Program-made: the position numbers and the translations under genes
Shown here: one piece after another, positions 52,681 through 60,273 of the stretch
Layout of the letters: the number at the start of each line of letters is the position of its first letter
Position numbering within the stretch: the first letter of the stretch is position 1
The notes under the pieces: model-generated
The model's input: the letters and a program-made list of their open reading frames with translations, nothing else
What the model was told of the DNA's origin: nothing
Database searches by the model: none
Origin: JAHEEM01 sp036396795
Lineage (GTDB): Bacteria; Pseudomonadota; Gammaproteobacteria; Steroidobacterales; Rariloculaceae
Assembly: GCA_036396795.1 (NCBI GenBank)
Contig: DASWKF010000090.1
Location: 124,001 to 188,000, forward strand
DNA: 64,000 nucleotides
Reading direction: 5' to 3'

Positions 52681-54048
52681 TCAGAGGCGCTGCGCGCGGC
52701 GGCTGTCGTGGTACATCTTGGTGAGAAACTCGCGGATCGCGGGCTCGGCATCCGCCTCGCTCATCGCGCGTTGGGCAACGAGAACCTTCGCCATGTCCTT
52801 GACCGAGCGCCGCCCGTCGACGAGCCCCATCAGCGCCGCGTGGATTCGCGTCGTCGTCGCCTGCACGCGAAACGCCGGCAACTGAGGCACCGGCTCCGTG
52901 CCCTGAATAAGCCACTCGGGCAGCGCTTCGTGGGGACTCGGCCGCTTGGCCTGCTTCTTTTTCTCGGCTTGCCAGACGACGACGGTTTCGCTGCGCGCGT
53001 GGCGGCTGGCCGGGGAGCACATATAGGGGATGCGGGCCTCCTCGAAGACCGGCGCGGCGAATCCTGCGGCCTGCATGAGCACGGCGCATTCCTCGCGCGT
53101 GTACTGCAACTCGGGGCCCGCTTGGGCGAACGCCAGCGAGCCGATGTTGAGCCAGCGGCCGCGCCGCCCGAGCAGCCTGTTGATGCGCGCGCAAACGCCG
53201 CGAAAGTCCTCGGGGAGGATGTCGACGAGCCACGGAGTGACGACCGTGTCGAAGCTCGAGTCGCGGAAGGGCGGACGCGAGGCGTCGGCCAGCACGGCGA
53301 CGAAACCCGGCCGCGCGGAGGCGGGCGCGGCGAGCGTCCGCAGCACGGCTTGATCGCCGGCGCTGCGCGGGGCGAGCGGAAATTCGTAGAATTCGAGCGC
53401 TTCGCCTGCGGCGATGCGCGCGAGCGCGAGCTGAAACAGCGGGTTGAAGTCGAGCGCGACCGTAAGCTCGGGGCGATACTTCTCGTGAACGTCGTAGGCG
53501 AGGCGCCCTGCACCGGAGCCGAGCACGAGAATCCGCTGCCCCTCGCCGCCCTGCGCAAGGCCGGGATTCAGTAAGCGCAACGCGGCGTCGTTCTCTTCGC
53601 CCCCCCAAGACCAGTCGCGATGCATGTTCGGGTAATAGGTCATGAGCCCTTGATCGGGCGGCAGGCGCGTGCGCAGCGCGAGATACATCTCATAGCTCGC
53701 CCGAGACTGTCCGGTGTTCAGCGGCTCGAGCAGCGCCGCGAGACGGCGGCTGTGGTCTTTGATCGCGGCGGCGAGCGTCTCGAGCCGCCGGCGCGTCAGG
53801 GACAGCAATTCCTTCGACGCGAGGCTGTCCTTGATGCGCCGCCGATCCTGGTCGAGCTTGGCAAGCAGGAAGTCGAGCCGCTGCCGCCATTCGCTCATCG
53901 AAGCGCTCGGCTCGGCGAACAGCCAGGGCACGCCGGCGAGCAGCGGGAACTCGACCTTGCAGCCTTTGCAGTGAAAGGCCGCGCCGGTCTCCTCCAGGGC
54001 TTTGTCGCAGCGTGGACAAGCCAACAGCTCGGCGTGCGGGGTCGTCAT
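52681..54048 (-). CDS. Zinc-ribbon methyltransferase with PqqD-like C-terminal domain
   Basis: ATG 54048 gives 455 residues. A zinc ribbon of the Trm112 kind comes first (C11-x2-C14, C27-x2-C30). A helical part follows, then the SAM domain with motif I VLGSGAGRLAYDV (177-183) and DSSFDTVVTPWLVDILPED. NMHRDWSWGGEENDA just before it is like the N2227/carnosine N-methyltransferase group. The last 60 residues (RIHAALMGLVDGRRSVKDMAKVLVAQRAMSEADAEPAIREFL) look like a PqqD-type winged helix, the module that in RiPP systems binds leader peptides. Substrate unknown. It stands alone between hairpin repeats on both sides. Confidence 0.75.
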   Translation of the reverse strand: MTTPHAELLACPRCDKALEETGAAFHCKGCKVEFPLLAGVPWLFAEPSASMSEWRQRLDFLLAKLDQDRRRIKDSLASKELLSLTRRRLETLAAAIKDHSRRLAALLEPLNTGQSRASYEMYLALRTRLPPDQGLMTYYPNMHRDWSWGGEENDAALRLLNPGLAQGGEGQRILVLGSGAGRLAYDVHEKYRPELTVALDFNPLFQLALARIAAGEALEFYEFPLAPRSAGDQAVLRTLAAPASARPGFVAVLADASRPPFRDSSFDTVVTPWLVDILPEDFRGVCARINRLLGRRGRWLNIGSLAFAQAGPELQYTREECAVLMQAAGFAAPVFEEARIPYMCSPASRHARSETVVVWQAEKKKQAKRPSPHEALPEWLIQGTEPVPQLPAFRVQATTTRIHAALMGLVDGRRSVKDMAKVLVAQRAMSEADAEPAIREFLTKMYHDSRRAQRL

Positions 54049-54099
54049 GGGCTTCTCAGCGGTACGGGTCGACACATTATCATCTAGCGACAACGCAAA

Positions 54100-54176
54100 G
54101 CGCGAAAGGCGGGGACATTGGCACTCTCAGTCGAGGGGCAAACTCCTTCGAGCACCAATGTCCCCGCCTCCGCGCT
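54100..54176. repeat. Core-conserved hairpin element, copy C
   Basis: The inner arms GGCGGGGACATTGG (54108-54121) and its complement (54155-54168) pair perfectly; the outer part (GCGCGAAA against CCGCGC) pairs with a bulge. The loop (54122-54154) begins CACTCTCAGTCGAGGGGC and ends ACTCCTTCGAGCA. The core is the same as in copy A apart from its edge bases, while the stem has another sequence. It lies 51 bases upstream of the methyltransferase ATG. Confidence 0.88.
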
Positions 54177-54307
54177 TCAACGGCGGCACCGCGGGTCGAG
54201 CCGCGTCGGCGCCAGGCGTGCGGGCAAAAAAGTTGGCGGGTGACTGCTCGGCCGCGCGTGGCTGAGCGAGTCCCCGCCGAATTGGCTTAGAGGGGCCTTG
54301 AGTCGGG

Positions 54308-55987
54308 TTATAGCGGGTTGGCGATCGTCCCGTTGACGATGGCCTCGAACGCCGTCAGACGATCGAGGTTGGTGTTGTCGCCAAGTCCGTGCATCGGAAA
54401 GAAGCCGTTGGTCGGAAACAGCATCTGCTCGTTGTGCAGCGCCATGTAATTGAGCAGCACCATCTCGACGAGCAGATTGACGTTGTTGGCTCCCGGCGTG
54501 CTGCCTCTGACGACGTCGCCGTCAGCGGAGAAATAGCCAAGCTGCTGATGCTGCTCGGGCGGCAGACCGTCGAAGCCGCTCTGGAACAGCTGCGGCCGCC
54601 CGGTCGGATTGTAGACGAGGAAGAACGACGCCGCCGTGTCCTGATCGTCGCTGGTCCACTCGCCCTTGCCGCGGCCGTCGACCGAATTGTCGATGACGCC
54701 GTTGCTCGAGAGCGAGCCGTCGCTGAAGACGTAGACCATCAACGGCACGCCGAGGCCGCCGTTGGCGCGCGACGCGTACTCGAGACAGGCGCCCATGCAG
54801 CGCCCGGCACGGAAGTCCTTGACCTCGCCCTCGGCACGAGCGCCGCCATGATAGTCGTAGCCGCCCATCGTGATGCAACCGGCGCCGGCAAAGCCGTCGA
54901 TGACCATCTTCATGACCGAGGCGGTCTTGCGAAATTCGTCGCCGTCCCCTCCGTTGTCGTTGAATTCGGCCGCCGTGAAGATCGAGTTCGCCCCGCCGAC
55001 GATGTTCGCGTCCTGGGCCGGATCCAGAGCGCCGGGATCGGAGAAGCGGTCGGCGATGTCGGCGGCGCTCAGGTAGCCGCACTTGACGAGATCTTCGACG
55101 ACCTCGTCGCGCGTCAGCGGCGCGTTGTTCGGGTCCGGAAAGTTGAGGCCGGTGCTCACGCGCGCCATCTTCTGATCGCTGAGGCGGTAGATGGACTCCA
55201 TGACGGCCAGCGCGTCGGTTTCCGACAGCAAGTTGAGCAATTCCCCGGTGTCGACGAGACCGGTGACGTCGCTCGGCCGGTCGACCTTGGTGGGACGGAA
55301 CTCCGCATTCATCAGCGCGATCGGCGCCATCGAGTTTCCGCCCGAAGCGGTGTTCTCCGATCCGACGAGCCCGAGTATCGAGCCCTCGGCGCCGGCGCGC
55401 CGGATGCCGTACATCGGGTTGTGAGGATTGTTGCCGGTGTCGTTCTCGGAGCGCGCCGGGATCACCGCACCGTTGATGCTGCTCTCGAGCCCCGGCGTCT
55501 TGATCGAGCCGAACATGCCGCGCAGAAACGCGCTGTCGCGGTGGAAGCCCAGGCCGAGCCGCAGGTCGCGATGATCGGTGTTGGTGTTCGGGTCGATCGC
55601 CGACGGCACCATGTCGCCCGGGAGGCCGAGCTTGCTGTAACCGGCGGTGCTGAGATCGTCCATCTGCCCGCCTTGCCGGCCGACGAGCACGTTGGAGCCC
55701 GCCATGTTGGCGCCGCCCGCTAGATCGAAGCATATGAACGGAATCCGGCCGGCGCCGGTCACGTTGATGCCGCAGCTCGCGCGCAGCCCGTCCAGATCGC
55801 TCGCGAGCGCGGCATAGGCGGCGCGCGGGTTGCCGAACAGGCTGAATATGCCGCCGCTGAGCACGCTCGCCGAGCCGCCCAGAAAGCCCTGGCAGATCAG
55901 CTCGCGGCGCGTCATCGGGCGGCCGTGGTTCGGGTGACGCTGCGGCGCGTCGGGGTGGCGTCTCTTGGTTCGGCTTCGGATCAGCAT
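54308..55987 (-). CDS. Tat-exported protein of a DUF1501-like type
   Basis: ATG 55987 (AGGAAG before it) gives 559 residues; a longer frame is shadow. The leader has TRRELICQGFLGGSASVLSGG, a twin-arginine signal. The mature part reads IPFICFDLAGGANMAGSNVLVGRQGGQMD, then STAGYSKLGLPGDMVP, later GGYDYHGGARAEGEVKD and LMVYVFSDGSL. This resembles the DUF1501 plan (a phosphatase-like fold with a Tat leader), which often accompanies cytochromes of the planctomycete kind; the similarity is loose. It is the last gene of a three-gene run with two heme proteins, 34 bases after the LamG gene. Function unknown. Confidence 0.7.
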   Translation of the reverse strand: MLIRSRTKRRHPDAPQRHPNHGRPMTRRELICQGFLGGSASVLSGGIFSLFGNPRAAYAALASDLDGLRASCGINVTGAGRIPFICFDLAGGANMAGSNVLVGRQGGQMDDLSTAGYSKLGLPGDMVPSAIDPNTNTDHRDLRLGLGFHRDSAFLRGMFGSIKTPGLESSINGAVIPARSENDTGNNPHNPMYGIRRAGAEGSILGLVGSENTASGGNSMAPIALMNAEFRPTKVDRPSDVTGLVDTGELLNLLSETDALAVMESIYRLSDQKMARVSTGLNFPDPNNAPLTRDEVVEDLVKCGYLSAADIADRFSDPGALDPAQDANIVGGANSIFTAAEFNDNGGDGDEFRKTASVMKMVIDGFAGAGCITMGGYDYHGGARAEGEVKDFRAGRCMGACLEYASRANGGLGVPLMVYVFSDGSLSSNGVIDNSVDGRGKGEWTSDDQDTAASFFLVYNPTGRPQLFQSGFDGLPPEQHQQLGYFSADGDVVRGSTPGANNVNLLVEMVLLNYMALHNEQMLFPTNGFFPMHGLGDNTNLDRLTAFEAIVNGTIANPL

Positions 55988-56021
55988 GGTGATCTTCCTT
56001 TGAATCGATTCGGGTGCCGGC

Positions 56022-58538
56022 TTACTGAACGAGCATCGCCGCGCTGCCGAGCAAGGCCGCACAGGTCGCCTTGGCGATGGTGACTGTTCGGGTGGCGTTG
56101 CCGCTGCCGGCGGCGAGGCCCGGCCGGCTGGCGTCGCCGGGTATTCCGTTGATGAGCTGCTCGAGCTCGGTCTTGGCATCGGCACGGTCCGGCTGGCTGA
56201 GCAGCGAGACGCTGGTGCCTAGCACGCGGTCGAGCAAGGGGTCGAGCAGCAGGTCCTGGCTCGCGGGATAAGCCGCGGCGACGTTCGAGCCGAAGGGGAA
56301 GCCCGGGAACATGCTGCCGCGCAGGCTCGTGTTCTCCATCAGCGCGGCGCAATATTCGATCGACAATTGCGCGACGGCCATCTGGTGCGAGGACAGGAAG
56401 GTCTCGATGTCCTCGATGGCCGGCAGCGACTGGCGCACGGTGTCATACGTCACCGCGATGCTCGCCGGATTGACGCCGGTCAGCTTCGCGAGCGTCGCGT
56501 TGATCTCATCGAAGCTGCGCACGCCGATATTCGACACGGGCGGCAAATCCTGCGGCGCTGCGGGCGGCGGAGTCACTGGCGCCGGCCGCGAGAAGCTGCT
56601 GCCGCCGAGCAGATCGAAGGTCAGGAAAAACTCGTCCGACTCGGGACCCGCCTCGAGCGGCACGACGGTGCCGAGCTGCGCCAGGCTCTGACCCGTGACG
56701 GGGTCGTAGCCGAGGCTCGAGATCACCGTGTCGAGATTGGCGTAAGCTTGTCCGACCGGCGCTTCCTGCCCGTTGATGCCGATGCGCAGGCCCTCGAGGT
56801 CGATGCCGTCGGGCTGGGCCGATCCGTCCAAGCTGATGAAGAACGGGTTCCGGAACAGATAGGCGTAGGTGTCGAACTGCGATACCTCGAACACCACATA
56901 GCTGTCCGGCACGTTGATGAGGTGCTCGACGCTGAACATCACGAAGAACTTCTCGCCGACGCCGGCCTCGAAATTCTGCACGATCTGAGCTTCGGTCAGC
57001 ACGCGGTTGTGGATCGCGACCAACCGAGTGACGCCTTGCCAGGTCCGGTCCAGCGAGACCTCGTTGCCGAGCACGAACGCGAAGGTGTCGTCCCAATCCG
57101 CCAGCGATCCACCGGGTGCGGGGTCCTGGTCCGCGACGAGCACGCCGTTGACGTAGATGCGCCGTCCCTCGACCGGGTCGAAAGTCATGACGACGTGCTG
57201 CAAGGTCGCCTGCAGAACCTCGTTCGCATCGGGCGTCGACAGCTGCGGGTTGCCGTTCGCGTCCGAGCCGTCGCTGCGATTGAAGAAGTCGTAGTTATAG
57301 AGCGTCTGCCCGAAGTTGAAGTTTCTCGCGGCGGGCCCGGCCGAATAGCTGACGATGCGCGCGTCTTCCTGGACGACGTTGCCGGGGGCCATCCAAGCCT
57401 CGATCGAATACTCGCCGGTCGCCTGGATCAGATTGTGCAGCTTGGCGCTCGCGACCGTGGAGGCTTGAGCCTTGCCGCCGTTGAAGTTAAGCCCCCAGCC
57501 GCCGAACCACTCAACCGCTCCGGAAAGCGTCAAGTTCATCGCCGGCTCGACGCCGCTGGTGTCGAACGCGGTGGTGCCCTGGCCGGCTTTGAACTCGTAC
57601 AGCGCGATGACGTTGGCTTCGTAACGGTTGCCGCCCGAGGCGATGGTGCCTTCATATAAGGTGGACGCCTTGCTCGTGACCAGCAGCGGGTCGACGGGAT
57701 CGACGGGGACACCGCTCGCAAAGGCGATGATCTGGTTCTCCATGGCCTGCGCGTCGTTGGCGCAGCTCATCGTCCAGCAGTTGTGGAATTCCTCGCGCAG
57801 GCGCACGACCAGCCTCGATGCGGCCGGGTCGTCGAGATCGATCTTCGGCTTGACCGCCTCGTAAGCGACGGCGACGGCCTCGACGCTGCCGTTCTCGGCG
57901 AAAAACGGCGACTGCACGAAGTTCGCATCCGAGGCATGGCAGCCGGAGCAAAACTGCGTCAGCACCGGATAGACGGTCGTCTCGAACAAGCCCGGATCGG
58001 CCGGGAAATGCCGGCTCGCGCCCGGGTCCTTGAGCGCCGGGGGCTCGAGCTCGATGACGCGTCCGCCGCCGGCGACCAGATCGCCGGCCCAATTGGCGAT
58101 CCAGGTCGTCATGATGTCGGCGCAGACCGAATCGTTCGTCAGCCAGCAGTTATGCGAGTTGCCGACTCTCTGCACCATCAGCGAATCAGCCGGCGAGGTG
58201 AGGTTCACGACGCCGTTCGCCTCGGCGTATGCGAGGTTGACGTCGTCGCTGCGCGCGAACATCGGCGCTTGGCCGCCCTCGACGCTGTGGCAGGCGCCGC
58301 AACGATTGTTGCTGCGGATGTTGTCGTAAAGGTTGATCTTGAACGACTGCACGTCCGCGGTGGCGGGAGCCGGGCCGTTGTAATTGGAGGCGTTGCCCCC
58401 GCCGCTGCTCGGGTTCACCTCGGTATCGGCGCCGCCGCCGGCACAGCCGCTCAAGCTCAGCATGAGCATGGCGCCGAGGCCTGCGAGCGACTTGAGCGTC
58501 GCGCGCGCATCGAAGATAAGGCAAATCGTCTGCTTCAT
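56022..58538 (-). CDS. Diheme lipoprotein with LamG domain
   Basis: ATG 58538 gives 838 residues. The lipobox is LSLSGC (C32). Two heme c motifs are CGACH (RSNNRCGACHSVEGG) and CSGCH (LTQFCSGCHASD), each in a cytochrome-like domain with NSHNCW/FHNCWTMSC behind it. From about residue 315 a LamG/concanavalin-like domain follows (YEFKAGQGTTAFDTSG, EYSIEAWMAPGN, HVVMTFDPVEGRRIYVNGVL). The C-terminal 250 residues are unknown. It is an envelope redox protein that may bind a polysaccharide. It overlaps no neighbour and lies 19 bases after the monoheme cytochrome. Confidence 0.82.
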   Translation of the reverse strand: MKQTICLIFDARATLKSLAGLGAMLMLSLSGCAGGGADTEVNPSSGGGNASNYNGPAPATADVQSFKINLYDNIRSNNRCGACHSVEGGQAPMFARSDDVNLAYAEANGVVNLTSPADSLMVQRVGNSHNCWLTNDSVCADIMTTWIANWAGDLVAGGGRVIELEPPALKDPGASRHFPADPGLFETTVYPVLTQFCSGCHASDANFVQSPFFAENGSVEAVAVAYEAVKPKIDLDDPAASRLVVRLREEFHNCWTMSCANDAQAMENQIIAFASGVPVDPVDPLLVTSKASTLYEGTIASGGNRYEANVIALYEFKAGQGTTAFDTSGVEPAMNLTLSGAVEWFGGWGLNFNGGKAQASTVASAKLHNLIQATGEYSIEAWMAPGNVVQEDARIVSYSAGPAARNFNFGQTLYNYDFFNRSDGSDANGNPQLSTPDANEVLQATLQHVVMTFDPVEGRRIYVNGVLVADQDPAPGGSLADWDDTFAFVLGNEVSLDRTWQGVTRLVAIHNRVLTEAQIVQNFEAGVGEKFFVMFSVEHLINVPDSYVVFEVSQFDTYAYLFRNPFFISLDGSAQPDGIDLEGLRIGINGQEAPVGQAYANLDTVISSLGYDPVTGQSLAQLGTVVPLEAGPESDEFFLTFDLLGGSSFSRPAPVTPPPAAPQDLPPVSNIGVRSFDEINATLAKLTGVNPASIAVTYDTVRQSLPAIEDIETFLSSHQMAVAQLSIEYCAALMENTSLRGSMFPGFPFGSNVAAAYPASQDLLLDPLLDRVLGTSVSLLSQPDRADAKTELEQLINGIPGDASRPGLAAGSGNATRTVTIAKATCAALLGSAAMLVQ

Positions 58539-58557
58539 AGCCTGCACTCCACCTTGC

Positions 58558-59769
58558 TCATTCGTCCATGCAATAGACGGCCGATTCGGCAAAGACCTCT
58601 CTGAGGTCGTAGGCGTTTGCGGCTCTAAAGTTGGCGGTCATGGCGGCGATCTGAGTGCGGTCCGTCTGGTCCACGGGGCTGCGCAGACAGACGGCTCGGA
58701 AAACCTTGGTCACTTGACACTGCGCGAACGCATCACTGCCGGCGAGCTCTTCGCCGAAGGACTTCGCGCCCGCACCGTTTCCCGCAAGGCTCGAGTTCCA
58801 GCCCAGCGAAGCGTTCTGCCCCTGTCGCCAGTAGTTGCTCCAGCTATCGTCCGGCGTGACGAAGCCGTCCTCGAACGTGGTGTCGTTGTTGAAGTATTTG
58901 CTCACGACCGCGCCGGGAGAATAAAGCAGCCGCCCGAGCGTCTCGTCGAAATTGTAATGCGCGAATGCCTGGGCCAAGGGATCCATGCCTGCATGGCAGC
59001 CGATGCAATTGTTCATGAACACGCGGCTGTCGCCGCCGGGGCTCCGCGAGACGTCCTGGCGAATCCGGTCGGGAACGATCGTCGTATCGTGCACGCCTTC
59101 GAGATCGGTGCACATGTGATTCATGAGCGTAAACCGGAACATTGCCCGGTTGGTACCGGCGATGAAGAAGGCTTCCGCGGCCGCTCGGGTAGTCATCGCG
59201 CCGGCGGTGGCGTTGCCGGGAATCCCGTAGGCGGCCGATTGCGTGGTGGCGACCAAGTCCGTTTGAGGGTTGAAGGACGGCTGCAGCATGGCCTGCTCCA
59301 GCGCCTCGTAGTGGGCATTGCTGCTCGCGCTCGGCAGGGCGGCGCCCGCCCGCACGTACAGCAGGTCGGCCGAAAGGATCTCGGTGAACGGCACGCCGTC
59401 CCTGACCATGCCGATCACGAGCGTCGTGTAGTCGTTCAAGGGTACGAATACCGACTGCTCGCGGTTGCTCCACGGTGCCGCGAAGTTCTTGAGCGTCACC
59501 GTATAGAAGTGCTTGTCGCTCGTCGCGGTGCGCGCTGCGACGAGCGCGTTTCCTCCAACGATGTCGTTCTCCATGTCGGTGAGAACGAATTCGCTCGGCG
59601 GCACGCCGGCAAGACGGTTGTGAATCCGAAACGCTTGCGCGCGCTCGTCCGGCCCGGCGTAGCAGACCGAGGCGGTGCCGCTCAGCAGCAACGCCAAAGC
59701 AAGCGCGCGCCGATCAAATCGTCGGCGAACGAATCTCACGATCAGCTCCGAGTGCGTCCTGCTCGTCAT
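58558..59769 (-). CDS. Exported monoheme protein of the envelope redox locus
   Basis: ATG 59769 (AGGAAC before it) gives 403 residues with a signal peptide (RRALALALLLSGTASVCYA). A single heme c motif is CIGCH at about residue 255 in VFMNNCIGCHAGMDPLAQAFAHYNFDETLG, which resembles the CxxCHxxxDPxGxAxxxFD block of planctomycete DUF1588-type cytochromes. No other domain is recognised. It is the first gene of the run with the LamG and Tat-exported proteins and is divergent from the HzsA-like gene. Confidence 0.8.
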   Translation of the reverse strand: MTSRTHSELIVRFVRRRFDRRALALALLLSGTASVCYAGPDERAQAFRIHNRLAGVPPSEFVLTDMENDIVGGNALVAARTATSDKHFYTVTLKNFAAPWSNREQSVFVPLNDYTTLVIGMVRDGVPFTEILSADLLYVRAGAALPSASSNAHYEALEQAMLQPSFNPQTDLVATTQSAAYGIPGNATAGAMTTRAAAEAFFIAGTNRAMFRFTLMNHMCTDLEGVHDTTIVPDRIRQDVSRSPGGDSRVFMNNCIGCHAGMDPLAQAFAHYNFDETLGRLLYSPGAVVSKYFNNDTTFEDGFVTPDDSWSNYWRQGQNASLGWNSSLAGNGAGAKSFGEELAGSDAFAQCQVTKVFRAVCLRSPVDQTDRTQIAAMTANFRAANAYDLREVFAESAVYCMDE

Positions 59770-60273
59770 AACCAAGTTCCTGTTGAGTGCGGATGCTGTT
59801 GTTGATTTTCGAAAAAGTAGAGCACAAAAAAAACGCCTTCGTAATGTCGAAAAACTGCGACGTCTCGAATCCGCGACAATTCGACGCAGCGTATCCCGCG
59901 TGCAAGCATAAATTCGTTGAACCATCGCAAAGCTTATGTAGAACGTGAACAGGAGTTGCGTTACGTGAAACCCTTTGCGATTGCAACGCGCTTCGAGTGA
60001 TCAATGATGAGACCGCCGTCACACTATTTCTCTTTTCTCAGGTCGGCGGGTTCTGTGATCGCTTTAACGGAAGGCATCTGCTGTCATGCCCATTATTACG
60101 GGGCGCGTCATATTACGTCGTATCTTCCGTGGGGCAGGAGACTTAATGCATCCACTCAGCGGGTCTTGCGGCGAAGTATCGCGTGCTTGGGAGCAGTCGG
60201 CGACACGCAGGCTGCACACGACTTGACGGCCAGCCCTCCGATACGGACCAACGCGAGGTAAGAGGGATTTCCA
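59770..60273. other. Divergent intergenic region, 504 bases
   Basis: It is richer in A and T than the genes beside it and holds the promoters of both halves of the redox locus. An A-tract (AAAAAAAA near 59825) lies close to the minus-strand start. AGAGGGA (60262) is the ribosome site of the plus-strand gene. I see no ORF worth calling, no palindrome of note and no RNA gene. Confidence 0.45.

Noticed and set aside
52508..54176. Hairpin cluster as a CRISPR array
   Set aside because: The copies are not regularly spaced, the shared part is a loop within inverted arms, and no cas gene is present.
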